This document shows positions 22,123 to 30,656 of a DNA stretch of 52,043 nucleotides, one piece after another. Source of the stretch: an uncultured Elusimicrobia bacterium. Its GTDB lineage: Bacteria > Elusimicrobiota > Elusimicrobia > Elusimicrobiales > UBA9959. The DNA is taken from positions 1-52,043 of the forward strand of contig CAISZM010000062.1 in the NCBI GenBank assembly GCA_903889965.1, read 5' to 3'. A program made the translations under genes and the position numbers. The notes under the pieces are model-generated. The model was given only the letters and a program-made list of their open reading frames with translations. It ran no database searches and was not told the DNA's origin. Every line of letters begins with the position of its first letter. Within the stretch, counting starts at the first letter, position 1.

Positions 22123-22794
22123 ATGGCGAAGGAAACACCGAAAGAAAATTCGAAAGAGCAGCAGAAAGAGCGCAAGAAAGAGCACGTAAAGGTCCATATG
22201 ACCGAGGTGCCCAAGGGCCCCGTGGCCCCGCTGCCCAAGGGCTACAAGGTCCGCGTCAGCGAACTGTACGGCTCCACGGTCAGGCCCGCCCTCATGAAGG
22301 ACTTCGGCCTTACCTCCCCGATGGCCGCGCCGAAGATGGTCAAGATAGTCATCAATATCGGCGTCAGCGAGGCAAAGGAAAATATACAGGCCCTGGACCT
22401 GGCCAAGGAAGACCTCTCCCTTATAGCCGGGCAGGCCCCGCAGATCCGCAGGGCAAAAAAGTCCATCTCTAACTTCAAGCTGCGCGAAGGCATGCCGATA
22501 GGCGTGCGCGTTACCCTGCGCGGCATACGGATGTGCGAGTTCTTCGACCGCTTCGTTTCCCTGTCGGTGCCGCGCGTGCGCGACTTCCAGGGGTTCGATC
22601 CCCGGCTTTTCGACGGGCGCGGTAATCTTAACATCGGCCTCAAGGAACACCACATATTCCCCGAGGTCAGCATGGAAAAATCGCCCAAGGCGCGCGGCAT
22701 GAATATAACTTTCGTGACCACCGCCGGGGACGATAAGAAGGGCAAGGCGCTGCTTGAGTACCTCGGCATGCCTTTCAAGAAAGCTAAGGTCTGA
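22123..22794 (+). CDS. rplE: 50S ribosomal protein L5 with long charged N-terminal extension
   Basis: The product is 223 residues, against about 180 for the family. The core starts near residue 45 (LYGSTVRPALMKDFGLTSPM) and includes VVINIGVSEAKEN, RRAKKSISNFKLREGMPIGV and KEHHIFPEVS. Residues 1-43 are an added Lys/Glu/Pro-rich leader. The ATG at 22123 has GAGG ahead, and no better start lies closer to the core, so the extension looks real. L5 binds 5S rRNA. Confidence 0.97.
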   Translation: MAKETPKENSKEQQKERKKEHVKVHMTEVPKGPVAPLPKGYKVRVSELYGSTVRPALMKDFGLTSPMAAPKMVKIVINIGVSEAKENIQALDLAKEDLSLIAGQAPQIRRAKKSISNFKLREGMPIGVRVTLRGIRMCEFFDRFVSLSVPRVRDFQGFDPRLFDGRGNLNIGLKEHHIFPEVSMEKSPKARGMNITFVTTAGDDKKGKALLEYLGMPFKKAKV

Positions 22795-22821
22795 GATTTT
22801 TAAAAAGAAGGAGCGAGATAA

Positions 22822-23007
22822 ATGGCTACATACGCTTGGATGGCGAAGATGCGCAAACCCCAGAAGTTCTCTACGCGCTTCCGGAACCGCTGCCAGATCT
22901 GCGGCAGGCCGCGCGGTTACTACCGCGACTTCGGCCTTTGCAGGATATGCCTGCGCAAAATGGGGCACGAGGGCCTGATCCCGGGCCTGCGGAAGTCCAG
23001 CTGGTAA
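22822..23007 (+). CDS. rpsN: 30S ribosomal protein S14, type Z
   Basis: The product is 61 residues with Cys24, Cys27, Cys40 and Cys43 (CQICGRP and CRIC), the short zinc-binding form. RFRNRC and the C-terminal LRKSSW are standard. S14 completes the 30S head. AAGGAG precedes the ATG. The 68-base gap to rpsH holds no gene. Confidence 0.98.
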   Translation: MATYAWMAKMRKPQKFSTRFRNRCQICGRPRGYYRDFGLCRICLRKMGHEGLIPGLRKSSW

Positions 23008-23075
23008 GGAAACATGCGGGCGATCGACAAAAGCCTGAGGTTTGCTGAAAAGTTTTAAGATCAAGAGGTGAAAAA

Positions 23076-23483
23076 ATGGATCCTATATCGAACATGCTGT
23101 GTGCTATAAAGAACGCCACGGCCAAAAAGAAAGAGCGGGTTGACGTGCCCTTTTCCGGCATAAAGGCCGGGCTGGTCAAGCTCCTTAAAGACGAGGGGTT
23201 TGTCTCGAACTTCAAGGTGCTCGACCCGAAACTGGACAAAACCATAGACAGGCGCGGGGTTATCCGCATAACCCTGAAGTACACACAGGACAAACAGCCC
23301 GTCATCAACGGCATACGCCGCGTTTCCAAACCGGGCCTGCGCATATATCGCGGCCATGACGAGATGCCGCGTGTGCGCGCCGCCTTCGGCGTGAGCATCG
23401 TCTCCACCTCCAAGGGGCTGCTTACCGACGCCGAGGCAAAGAAGCAGAAACTCGGCGGCGAAGTGCTCTGCCAGGTGTGGTAA
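23076..23483 (+). CDS. rpsH: 30S ribosomal protein S8
   Basis: The product is 135 residues. MDPISNMLCAIKNATAKKKE opens the chain, RRVSKPGLRIYRGHDEMPRV is the central block, and a Ser-Thr-Ser-Lys-Gly motif (STSKGLLTDAEA) with GGEVLCQVW closes it. S8 nucleates the 30S platform and in E. coli represses the spc operon. AGAGGTG precedes the ATG. Confidence 0.98.
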   Translation: MDPISNMLCAIKNATAKKKERVDVPFSGIKAGLVKLLKDEGFVSNFKVLDPKLDKTIDRRGVIRITLKYTQDKQPVINGIRRVSKPGLRIYRGHDEMPRVRAAFGVSIVSTSKGLLTDAEAKKQKLGGEVLCQVW

Positions 23484-23532
23484 CGGTTAATAAGACACAG
23501 GTCGCTGACAAGCTAATTTAAGAGGTAAAACT

Positions 23533-24111
23533 ATGAGCAGAATTGGAAAAATGCCGGTCGCGCTTCCGGAGAAAGTGAAAGCCAGGGTCGAGAACAGGAA
23601 GGTTTTGGTCGAGGGACCGCTCGGCAAGCTTTCCTACTCGCTCCCGGAAGGCATCAACGCCGAGGTAAAGGCGGCTAATATCAATATCAGCATTGCGCAG
23701 GGCGCCATGGACAAATCGGCCCTGTTCGGCACCGCCAGGGCGCGCGTGAACAACATGGTGGTAGGCGTCACCAAAGAATTCGAAAAGGTGCTGGAGATCA
23801 GCGGAGTCGGTTTTAAGGGCGCGGTTGAGGGCAACCACGTCACCATGCAGCTTGGTTTCTCGCACCCCGTGCTGGTAGACATACCGGCGGGCATAAAAAT
23901 GTCCTTCGATCCCAAGCAGGTCGTCCTTACCATAAAGGGCATAGACAGGGAAGCCGTGGGCAACCTGGCAGCCCAGATCAAAAGGATAAAACCCCCGGAA
24001 CCGTATAAGGGTACCGGCATAAAGTACCGGGGCGAACACATCATCCGCAAGGCCGGTAAAACGGCCGCCGGAGCCACCGCGGGCGCAGCCGGCGGCGCAG
24101 CTAAGAAATAA
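23533..24111 (+). CDS. rplF: 50S ribosomal protein L6
   Basis: The product is 192 residues. MSRIGKMPVALPEKV, VEGPLGKLSYSLP, LEISGVGFKGAVEGN and RIKPPEPYKGTGIKYRGE are diagnostic. The last 18 residues are an added Ala/Gly/Lys tail (AAGATAGAAGGAAKK). L6 lies near the GTPase centre. AGAGGT precedes the ATG. Confidence 0.98.
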   Translation: MSRIGKMPVALPEKVKARVENRKVLVEGPLGKLSYSLPEGINAEVKAANINISIAQGAMDKSALFGTARARVNNMVVGVTKEFEKVLEISGVGFKGAVEGNHVTMQLGFSHPVLVDIPAGIKMSFDPKQVVLTIKGIDREAVGNLAAQIKRIKPPEPYKGTGIKYRGEHIIRKAGKTAAGATAGAAGGAAKK

Positions 24112-24126
24112 ACCGGGAGAACGATT

Positions 24127-24489
24127 ATGATAAGCAAACAAGAACGTTACGAATTCCGCAAGATGCGCTCGAGGAACAATCTTTTCTCGAACGGTATTAA
24201 ACGCCTCAGGCTGAGCGTTTACCGCGGCAACAGGTACATATACGCCCAGGTTGTCGACGACGTGAAGGGTACCACCCTCGTCTCCGCCTCCAGCCTCGAA
24301 AAGGACCTGAAAGGCAAGAGCAAGTCCGGGAAAAGCCTGGATTCGGCGAAATTGATAGGGGCGCTTCTCGCGAAGCGCGCCATTGCCAAGGGTGTAACCG
24401 AGGTCTGCTTTGACCGCGGCGGAAGAATATACCACGGCCGCATAAAGGCCCTGGCTGATGCGGCGCGCGAAGGCGGTCTTAAATTCTAA
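24127..24489 (+). CDS. rplR: 50S ribosomal protein L18
   Basis: The product is 120 residues, normal. [20 protein letters not shown] and [20 protein letters not shown] with [11 protein letters not shown] at the end are diagnostic. L18 binds 5S rRNA with L5. GGGAGAAC precedes the ATG. Confidence 0.98.
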   Translation: MISKQERYEFRKMRSRNNLFSNGIKRLRLSVYRGNRYIYAQVVDDVKGTTLVSASSLEKDLKGKSKSGKSLDSAKLIGALLAKRAIAKGVTEVCFDRGGRIYHGRIKALADAAREGGLKF

Positions 24490-24546
24490 ATAACGTCTGT
24501 GCCGTGTCGGGAGCCATGCTCGTCTGACGGCCTAGGAGAAGCCAAA

Positions 24547-25104
24547 ATGCTCAGAAACCAGAAACAACTTAAAACCAGCAAGGAACTTAACGCGCAGGGC
24601 GGGCTTAAGAACCCCGGCGACGTTATGGAGCTCAATCTTACGGACGCGAGGGAAGAGAAGGTCGTGACCGTGGTCGTCAACCGGGTTACCAAGGTCGTCA
24701 AGGGCGGCAAACGCTTCTCGTTCAACGCCCTGGTAGTCGTGGGCGACAGCAACGGCAAGGTCGGGGTCGGCCTGGGCAAATCCAACGAAGTTCAGTCGGC
24801 CATACAGAAGGGAACCGACGGCGCCCGCAAGGACATGTTCCAGTTCCCGCTGCAGGGGTCCACTATACCGCACGAGATCGAAGGCAGGTTCGGGGCCGGT
24901 AAGGTCTGGATGAAACCCGCGGTGGACGGCACCGGCCTGATAGCCGGCGGCGGCGTGCGCGCGGTCCTCGAAGCCTCCGGAGTTAAGAACGTGCTTACCA
25001 AGAATCTCGGCAGCCGCAACGCGTTCAATACTGTTTACGCGACCCTCGACGCCCTTAAAAGGCTTAAGAGCAAAGAGGAAGTTATGAAGATCCGCGGGCT
25101 TTAA
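24547..25104 (+). CDS. rpsE: 30S ribosomal protein S5
   Basis: The product is 185 residues from the ATG at 24547, chosen because CTAGGAGAAG lies just ahead; a frame from 24499 has no site. [20 protein letters not shown] and [19 protein letters not shown] are the RNA-binding motif, and [19 protein letters not shown] the C-terminal domain. S5 affects decoding accuracy. The next gene is rplO, not rpmD: only 47 noncoding bases follow. Confidence 0.98.
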   Translation: MLRNQKQLKTSKELNAQGGLKNPGDVMELNLTDAREEKVVTVVVNRVTKVVKGGKRFSFNALVVVGDSNGKVGVGLGKSNEVQSAIQKGTDGARKDMFQFPLQGSTIPHEIEGRFGAGKVWMKPAVDGTGLIAGGGVRAVLEASGVKNVLTKNLGSRNAFNTVYATLDALKRLKSKEEVMKIRGL

Positions 25105-25151
25105 TAATCGCGCGCGACCTTACCAGATCCCAGGCAATCAGGAGAAACACT

Positions 25152-25667
25152 ATGATAAGACTAAACAATCTCGCGGGCAAACCGGGTTCGGTCCATAAGC
25201 GCAAGCGCCTCGGCACCGGCTCTGGCTCCGGCCACGGTCAAACCTCCACCCGCGGCCAGAAAGGCCAGCATTCTACTTCGGGCGGCACCAAGCGCAAGGG
25301 GTTCGAGGGCGGACAGATGCCGCTTTTGCGCCGCATCCCCAAGAGCGGCTTCAACAACACCAGGTTCCGCACGGAACACGAGTGGGTGAATATCTCCTCG
25401 CTCGAAAAGAATTTCTCCTCAGGCGCGGAGGTCAATCCCGAAGCGCTGGTGAAGTGCCGCGCGGTAAAACATTCCGACCTGGTGAAAGTGCTCGGCGACG
25501 GCGAGATCACGAAAGCCATGACCGTGCATGCGCACGCCTTCTCCGCTTCGGCCAGGGAAAAGATCGAAAAGGCCGGCGGCAAAGCCATCCTGATAGAGGC
25601 TCCGAAAGCGGAAGCCTCCAAAGCGAAAACCCCCAAGGCGAAAGCTCCCAAAACGGATAAGAAATAA
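25152..25667 (+). CDS. rplO: 50S ribosomal protein L15
   Basis: The product is 171 residues. GSVHKRKRLGTGSGSGHGQT, STRGQKGQHS and FEGGQMPLLRRIPKSGF are diagnostic. The last 25 residues are an added Lys/Ala/Pro tail (EASKAKTPKAKAPKTDKK). The TAA stop shares its last base with the secY ATG. AGGAGA precedes the start. Confidence 0.98.
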   Translation: MIRLNNLAGKPGSVHKRKRLGTGSGSGHGQTSTRGQKGQHSTSGGTKRKGFEGGQMPLLRRIPKSGFNNTRFRTEHEWVNISSLEKNFSSGAEVNPEALVKCRAVKHSDLVKVLGDGEITKAMTVHAHAFSASAREKIEKAGGKAILIEAPKAEASKAKTPKAKAPKTDKK

Positions 25668-26995
25668 TGCAACAGATAACCGATATCTTCAAGATAAAGG
25701 AGCTTAAAAAACGCATATTGTTCGTGCTCGGGGCGCTGGCCGTGTACCGCCTAGGCGCCTCCATACCGATACCCGGCATCAACACCGCGGCGCTGCATTC
25801 CATCTTTGAGTCGCAGAAAGGCTCCCTGCTGGGTTTCCTGGACATCTTTTCGGGCGGCGCGCTTGGCAGGTTCTCGCTCTTTTCTATGGGCGTCATGCCC
25901 TACATCAACGCCTCGATCATAATGAGCCTGGTGCAGGGCGCGCATATTTTCCCGGTGCTTGACCGCCTCCAGAAGGAAGGGGAAAGCGGCCGCAAGAAGA
26001 TAGTGCAGTACACCCGTATCTTCACGCTGTTCCTGGCCGCCTTCCAGTCGCTGGGCCTCACCATAGCTATGACCAAGATGGGGAGCAGCGGCGGTCCCTC
26101 CATAGTTAATAACCCCACTTTCGGGTTCTATTTCGTCACCGTGGTCACCCTGGTCGCCGGCACTGTTTTCGTGATGTGGCTGGGCGAGCAGATAACCGAG
26201 CGGGGCATAGGCAACGGTATTTCGCTGATCATATTCGCCGGTATCGTGGACCGCCTGCCCTCGGCCGTGATGTCCATGATAAAGCTGGTGCAGATAGATG
26301 AAATAAGCCTGCTTACCGGCCTCCTGATAGTGGCTATGGTCATCATCATCATAGGCTTTGTGATCTGGGTGGAAACGGCGCAGCGCAAGATACCGGTGCA
26401 GTACGCGCAGCGAATGGTTGGCCGCAAGATGTACGGCGGCGCCTCCACGTTCCTGCCGCTCAAAGTGGACCAGTCCGGCGTTATCGCCGTCATTTTCGCG
26501 GTTTCGCTCCTGAGCGTGCCGTACACCATCGGCTCCTTCAATCCCGGGGCTCCGTGGGCGCAGAAACTGATGTCGCTGATGAACCACTCAAGCATAATCT
26601 ATCAGCTGTGCTACGTCATGCTTATCATCTTCTTCTGCTATTTCTACAACTCGGTGAGCATCAACCCGAAGGATCTGGCGGAGAACATGAAGAAATGGGG
26701 CGGTTTTATACCCGGCATGCGCCCCGGCGAGCCTACCGCCACGCATATAGAGTGGGTCCTTAACAGGATAACGCTCGGCGGCGCGCTGTTCGTCTCGCTG
26801 ATAGCCGTTCTGCCTGATTACCTGCGCGCAAAGTTCAACGTGCCTTTCTATTTCGGCGGAACCTCTCTGCTCATCGTGGTCGGCGTGGCGCTGGACACGG
26901 TCGCGCAGACCGAAGCGCACCTCGTGATGCGCAACTATGAGGGCTTCTACAAGAACTCGAAGATAAAAGGCCGCTGGTTCAACGTGGGACAGTAG
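25667..26995 (+). CDS. secY: protein translocase subunit SecY
   Basis: The product is 442 residues with ten predicted membrane helices. Landmarks are YRLGASIPIPGIN after the first helix, MPYINASIIMSLVQ (lateral gate), ERGIGNGISLIIFAGI, and RKIPVQYAQRMVGRKMYGG in the loop that contacts the ribosome and SecA. SecY is the channel of the SecYEG export machine in the inner membrane. It is coupled to rplO by a one-base overlap. The 58 bases to adk contain a GC-rich hairpin. Confidence 0.98.
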   Translation: MQQITDIFKIKELKKRILFVLGALAVYRLGASIPIPGINTAALHSIFESQKGSLLGFLDIFSGGALGRFSLFSMGVMPYINASIIMSLVQGAHIFPVLDRLQKEGESGRKKIVQYTRIFTLFLAAFQSLGLTIAMTKMGSSGGPSIVNNPTFGFYFVTVVTLVAGTVFVMWLGEQITERGIGNGISLIIFAGIVDRLPSAVMSMIKLVQIDEISLLTGLLIVAMVIIIIGFVIWVETAQRKIPVQYAQRMVGRKMYGGASTFLPLKVDQSGVIAVIFAVSLLSVPYTIGSFNPGAPWAQKLMSLMNHSSIIYQLCYVMLIIFFCYFYNSVSINPKDLAENMKKWGGFIPGMRPGEPTATHIEWVLNRITLGGALFVSLIAVLPDYLRAKFNVPFYFGGTSLLIVVGVALDTVAQTEAHLVMRNYEGFYKNSKIKGRWFNVGQ

Positions 26996-27004
26996 CGGGA
27001 ATCG

Positions 27005-27044
27005 GCGCGGGCCGCGGAATGTTGCGCCGCCCGCGCAGTTTTCG
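27005..27044 (+). terminator. weak terminator or attenuator between secY and adk
   Basis: GCGCGGGC at 27005-27012 pairs with GCCCGCGC at 27029-27036, followed by AGTTTTCGTT. The T-run is short, so it may only reduce read-through into adk. Confidence 0.45.
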
Positions 27045-27053
27045 TTCAAGATC

Positions 27054-27698
27054 ATGAATATTATTTTATTGGGTTATCCTGGCTCCGGAAAAGGGACCCA
27101 GGCAAAAGTTCTATCGCGGAAACTCGGGCTTTTTCACGTCTCAACCGGCGATATTTTCCGGGAAGAACTTGGCCGAAAGACCCCGCTCGGCGAGGAAGTG
27201 GCCGGATATATCTCGGCCGGCAGGCTGGTCCCGGATAAGCTGGTCATGGAAGTCCTGAAGTCCAGACTTTCCACCGAGACCCGCGGTTTGCTTTTCGACG
27301 GGTTTCCCCGCACGGTGGAACAGGCCGAGGCTCTGGATGCCTGGTTCGGTTCGCGCGGACAGGCCATAGACGCGGTGATCTTCCTGGACGTTCCGGAGAG
27401 CGACGTCGCCAGCCGCTTGGGCGCCAGGCGCACCTGCACCGGCTGCGGCAAGATCTATAACACGATAACCAATCCGCCGGCCAAGGAAAATGTCTGCGAC
27501 GCCTGCGGCAAGCCGCTCATGACGCGCGACGACGACAAGCCGGAAGTTATCGCCCGGCGCATACAGGTTTACAATGACCAGACGGAGCCGCTCCTGGCCT
27601 ACTACCGCTCTTCGGGCATTTTTCACAGGGCGGACGGTTCAAAGGCCCCCGACGCGGTGGCGGAAGAACTTGTCGCCATGTTGAGCGGGAAACCGTGA
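27054..27698 (+). CDS. adk: adenylate kinase, zinc-LID form
   Basis: The product is 214 residues. The P-loop is GYPGSGKGT at 7-15, GFPRTVEQAE follows the NMP-binding domain, and Cys128, Cys131, Cys148 and Cys151 form a zinc site in the LID. The enzyme interconverts AMP, ATP and ADP in the cytoplasm. The adk-map pair after secY is the usual order. No strong Shine-Dalgarno is visible; its stop overlaps the map GTG. Confidence 0.98.
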   Translation: MNIILLGYPGSGKGTQAKVLSRKLGLFHVSTGDIFREELGRKTPLGEEVAGYISAGRLVPDKLVMEVLKSRLSTETRGLLFDGFPRTVEQAEALDAWFGSRGQAIDAVIFLDVPESDVASRLGARRTCTGCGKIYNTITNPPAKENVCDACGKPLMTRDDDKPEVIARRIQVYNDQTEPLLAYYRSSGIFHRADGSKAPDAVAEELVAMLSGKP

Positions 27699-28444
27699 TA
27701 GAGATAAAGACCGCCGCCGAGATAGAAAGCATGCGGCGTGCGTCGCGCATAGTCGCGGCGGTGCTCGGGCTGCTCAAGGCTAAAGTCCGCCCTGGAGTGA
27801 CCACCGCGGAACTTGACAAATTCGCGGAAAAGCAGATCCGTGAGAGGGGCGGTGCCCCGGCTTTTCTGGGCTATCGCGGTTACCCGGCCACGCTTTGCGT
27901 TTCCATAAACGAGGAGATCGTGCACGGCATCCCCAGTGAAAAGCGCGTGGTGCGCGACGGGGATATAGTCAGCCTGGACCTCGGCGCGCTCTGCGAAGGT
28001 TTTTACGGCGACGCGGCTATCACCGTAGTCGCCGGCAAGATACCGGCGCCGACGGCGAAACTGGTCGAGGTGACCAGGCGTTCGCTTGAACTTGCTCTTT
28101 TAAAAGTCAGGGCCGGCGCGCGGCTCGGGGACGTTTCCAGCGCGGTGGAAAAATACGCCGTCGAGAACGGTATGTCGGTGGTCCGCGAGTTCACCGGACA
28201 CGGGATCGGCCGCAGGCTGCACGAGGAGCCCTCGATCCCCAACTACGGGAAGGCGGGTTCGGGGCCGGTATTAAAGACCGGGATGACGCTGGCGATAGAG
28301 CCGATGCTCTGTCTTGGCCGCGCGGATGTCGTGGTAAAGAACGACGGCTGGACGGCGGTTTCCGCGGATGGCAGCCCGTCCGCGCATTTCGAGCACACTG
28401 TCGCCGTCACCGATGACGGCTGCGATATATTGAGCAGGGTGTAG
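27695..28444 (+). CDS. map: methionine aminopeptidase, type I
   Basis: The product is 249 residues and starts with GTG in a GTGA overlap with the adk stop. Metal ligands are visible in SLDLGALCEGFYGDAAITV (two Asp), EFTGHGIGRRLHEEP (His), MTLAIEPM (Glu) and FEHTVAVTDDG (Glu). It removes the starting methionine from new proteins. No N-terminal SEC-C or zinc extension is present. Confidence 0.98.
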   Translation: MIEIKTAAEIESMRRASRIVAAVLGLLKAKVRPGVTTAELDKFAEKQIRERGGAPAFLGYRGYPATLCVSINEEIVHGIPSEKRVVRDGDIVSLDLGALCEGFYGDAAITVVAGKIPAPTAKLVEVTRRSLELALLKVRAGARLGDVSSAVEKYAVENGMSVVREFTGHGIGRRLHEEPSIPNYGKAGSGPVLKTGMTLAIEPMLCLGRADVVVKNDGWTAVSADGSPSAHFEHTVAVTDDGCDILSRV

Positions 28445-28458
28445 CGCCCGATATTTTG

Positions 28459-28464
28459 TATAAT
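28459..28464 (+). promoter_or_regulatory. -10 element immediately upstream of infA
   Basis: TATAAT lies eight bases before the infA ATG, so transcription from it would start at or within about two bases of the start codon. No matching -35 at the normal distance was seen. Confidence 0.5.
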
Positions 28465-28472
28465 ATACTGAT

Positions 28473-28694
28473 ATGGCAGAAAACAGCGAAAAAATAGAGG
28501 TTGAGGGGATAGTAAAAGAGTCCCTCCCCAACGCCACTTTCAAGGTTGAGATCGCCCCGGGTAAAACCATACTCGGCATCATTTCGGGCAAGATGCGGAT
28601 CCACCATATTAAAATACTGCCCGGCGATAAAGTTAAGATGGAACTCTCGCCGTACGATCTCAGCAAGGGTCGGATAGTTTACAGGGAAAAGTAA
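28473..28694 (+). CDS. infA: translation initiation factor IF-1
   Basis: The product is 73 residues, normal. [18 protein letters not shown] is the start of the OB fold, [20 protein letters not shown] the conserved middle and [12 protein letters not shown] the end. IF-1 occupies the ribosomal A site during initiation. A consensus -10 lies so close to its ATG that a leaderless transcript is possible, besides read-through from map, which ends 28 bases upstream. Confidence 0.98.
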   Translation: MAENSEKIEVEGIVKESLPNATFKVEIAPGKTILGIISGKMRIHHIKILPGDKVKMELSPYDLSKGRIVYREK

Positions 28695-28753
28695 CGGGCC
28701 GTCCGAGGAGATCAGCTCCGGATACGGCATAACCAAAGATTAGAGGTGCTTCA

Positions 28754-28867
28754 ATGAAAGTCAGAGCCAGCGTTAAAAAAATTTGTGTTAAATGCACAAT
28801 CGTAAAGCGCAAGGGTGTTGTGCGCGTTATCTGCACGGATCCCCGCCACAAGCAGCGGCAGGGCTAA
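28754..28867 (+). CDS. rpmJ: 50S ribosomal protein L36, zinc form
   Basis: The product is only 37 residues: it begins [14 protein letters not shown], continues with RRKG-like KRKG, and ends RHKQRQG. Cys11, Cys14, Cys27 and His32 form the zinc site of the C+ version. L36 is a late 50S protein. It lies 59 bases after infA with AGAGGTG ahead, in the standard infA-rpmJ-rpsM order. Confidence 0.97.
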   Translation: MKVRASVKKICVKCTIVKRKGVVRVICTDPRHKQRQG

Positions 28868-29012
28868 GCAGGGAAAACGGCCGCGGCAGCGAGAAGCCAG
28901 CCTCGGCCAGCATTAAAGACGGAGAGGAGGAAGTGTTTGTGTGAAGTTCGGTTTATGACAAAGCCGGTTCCCGCGCTTGTCGTTGATCACCGTTCACTAA
29001 TCACTTTTCATT

Positions 29013-29411
29013 ATGGCACGTATAGCAGGCGTAGACTTACCGAGAGATAAAAAAATAAGCATCGCTTTGGCCTATGTCTTCGGAATAGGCCGGCCCATGG
29101 CCAAGAAGATCCTTGAGGGTCTCAAGGTCCAGATCAACCCCGATATGCGGGTGAAGGACCTCACCGAAGACCAGGTGGGTCTGCTCAATTCGGTTATCGC
29201 GAAAGAATACAAGGTGGAAGGCGAGCTCCGCAGGGAGATCACCGCGAACCTTAAGCGCTATGTCGAGATAAACAGCTACCGCGGTTACAGGCACAGAAGG
29301 AATCTGCCCGTCCGCGGCCAGCGCACGCGCACGAACGCGCGCACACGCCGCGGCAGGAGACGGACCGTGGGGTCGTCCAGCAAGGCGACGGCGGCTGCCG
29401 CCAAGGCATAA
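29013..29411 (+). CDS. rpsM: 30S ribosomal protein S13
   Basis: The product is 132 residues. [34 protein letters not shown] and [20 protein letters not shown] are diagnostic. The tail is Ala/Lys-rich ([11 protein letters not shown]). S13 contacts S19 and the P-site tRNA. The 145-base gap from rpmJ is unusually long for this cluster, holds a GGAGAGGAGGAAG without a real frame after it, and no Shine-Dalgarno lies directly before the rpsM ATG. Confidence 0.98.
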   Translation: MARIAGVDLPRDKKISIALAYVFGIGRPMAKKILEGLKVQINPDMRVKDLTEDQVGLLNSVIAKEYKVEGELRREITANLKRYVEINSYRGYRHRRNLPVRGQRTRTNARTRRGRRRTVGSSSKATAAAAKA

Positions 29412-29490
29412 CAACGCAGCGCGCCGCGCGAAAGCCGGCGCCAGGGCGGCCCGAGGCCGCGGGTAAATTACGACGGAGGATACTTCAGAT

Positions 29491-29922
29491 ATGGCAGAGG
29501 AAAATAAAAACCAGCAGCCCCAGGAAGGGGCCAAGAAGCCGGACCAGAAGGCCCAGCCCAAGCGCCGCTACCGCACGGTGGCTTTCGCCCGGGTGTACGT
29601 GAACTGCTCGTTCAACAACACCATCATAACCTTTACCGACGAGAAGGGCGGGGTTATCGCCTGGTCCACCTCCGGCGGCAACGGTTTCCGCGGCACCAAG
29701 AAGGGGACACCCTTTGCCGCCCAGATAACCGGAGCCAAGGCTTCCGCCAAGGCCGCGGATTACGGAGTTAAGCAGGCCATGGTTTTCGTCAACGGCCCCG
29801 GCCCGGGGCGCGAGACCGCGATACGCGCGGTGGCCCAGAGCGGCATACACGTGGTGTCCATAAAGGACGTCACCCCTATACCGCATAACGGCTGCAGACC
29901 GCCCAAGGCGCGCAGAGTCTGA
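29491..29922 (+). CDS. rpsK: 30S ribosomal protein S11
   Basis: The product is 143 residues. VNCSFNNTIITFTDEKGGVI, WSTSGGNGFRGTKKGTPFAA and GPGPGRETAIRAV with PIPHNGCRPPKARRV at the end are diagnostic. The first 24 residues are a charged leader (MAEENKNQQPQEGAKK) like that of L3. S11 forms part of the platform. CGGAGGA precedes the ATG. Confidence 0.98.
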   Translation: MAEENKNQQPQEGAKKPDQKAQPKRRYRTVAFARVYVNCSFNNTIITFTDEKGGVIAWSTSGGNGFRGTKKGTPFAAQITGAKASAKAADYGVKQAMVFVNGPGPGRETAIRAVAQSGIHVVSIKDVTPIPHNGCRPPKARRV

Positions 29923-30007
29923 TGACCGCGGCGGGGGCCTGCGAAGGCCCCGGGCCGCACAGCGTACAGCCAGCAGAAAGTTATTGACGGATCGTTTTGG
30001 AGGATTA

Positions 30008-30643
30008 ATGTCGAGATATACCGGACCCAGCTGCAAGAAATGCAAGAAAGTCAACCAGAAGATGTTCCTTAAGGGAACCAAGTGCTACACCAACTGCCTC
30101 GTCGACCGCGCGCAGAAAGCCGCCAAGGAAAAACGCTTTTCCTCCGGCCCGCGCAACAAGATGTCCGACTACGGCAAACATCTTCGCGAAAAGCAGATAG
30201 CGCGCCTGACGGCCCAGGTGACCGAGGCGCAGTTCAAACGCTTCTTCGCAAAAGCGGCCAAAGACAAGGGCCAGACCGGCGCCGCGCTCCTGCGTTTCCT
30301 GGAAGTCCGCCTCGATAACATCACCCGCCGTCTCGGATTCGCCGTGTCCCTTAAAGCCGCCCGCCAGATGGTTAACCACGGGCACATAAAGGTCAACGGC
30401 CGCGTCCTCTCCATCCCGTCCGCCATGCTGAAGCCCGGCGACGAGGTTACGATCAACGCCAAGGCCGCCGATATCCCGCTCGTAAAGCAGGGCATCGAGC
30501 ACGCCGAGAAGACCACGCAGCGTCCCAGCTTCCTTACCTGGGTTCCCGGCACGAAGACCGGTAAACTGGTGCGGTGGCCGGATCGCGCGGAGTCAAGCAT
30601 CTCCGTGAACGAGCAGCTCATCGTAGAATATTATTCCAAGTAA
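30008..30643 (+). CDS. rpsD: 30S ribosomal protein S4, zinc form
   Basis: The product is 211 residues from the ATG at 30008, chosen for GGAGG just ahead; a frame from 29984 has no site. MSRYTGPSCKKCKK opens it, and Cys9, Cys12, Cys26 and Cys30 form a zinc site. VRLDNITRRLGFAVSLKAAR and QMVNHGHIKVNGR are the S4 RNA-binding fold. S4 initiates 30S assembly and in E. coli represses the alpha operon. Confidence 0.98.
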   Translation: MSRYTGPSCKKCKKVNQKMFLKGTKCYTNCLVDRAQKAAKEKRFSSGPRNKMSDYGKHLREKQIARLTAQVTEAQFKRFFAKAAKDKGQTGAALLRFLEVRLDNITRRLGFAVSLKAARQMVNHGHIKVNGRVLSIPSAMLKPGDEVTINAKAADIPLVKQGIEHAEKTTQRPSFLTWVPGTKTGKLVRWPDRAESSISVNEQLIVEYYSK

Positions 30644-30656
30644 GCGGAGGCCTTTA

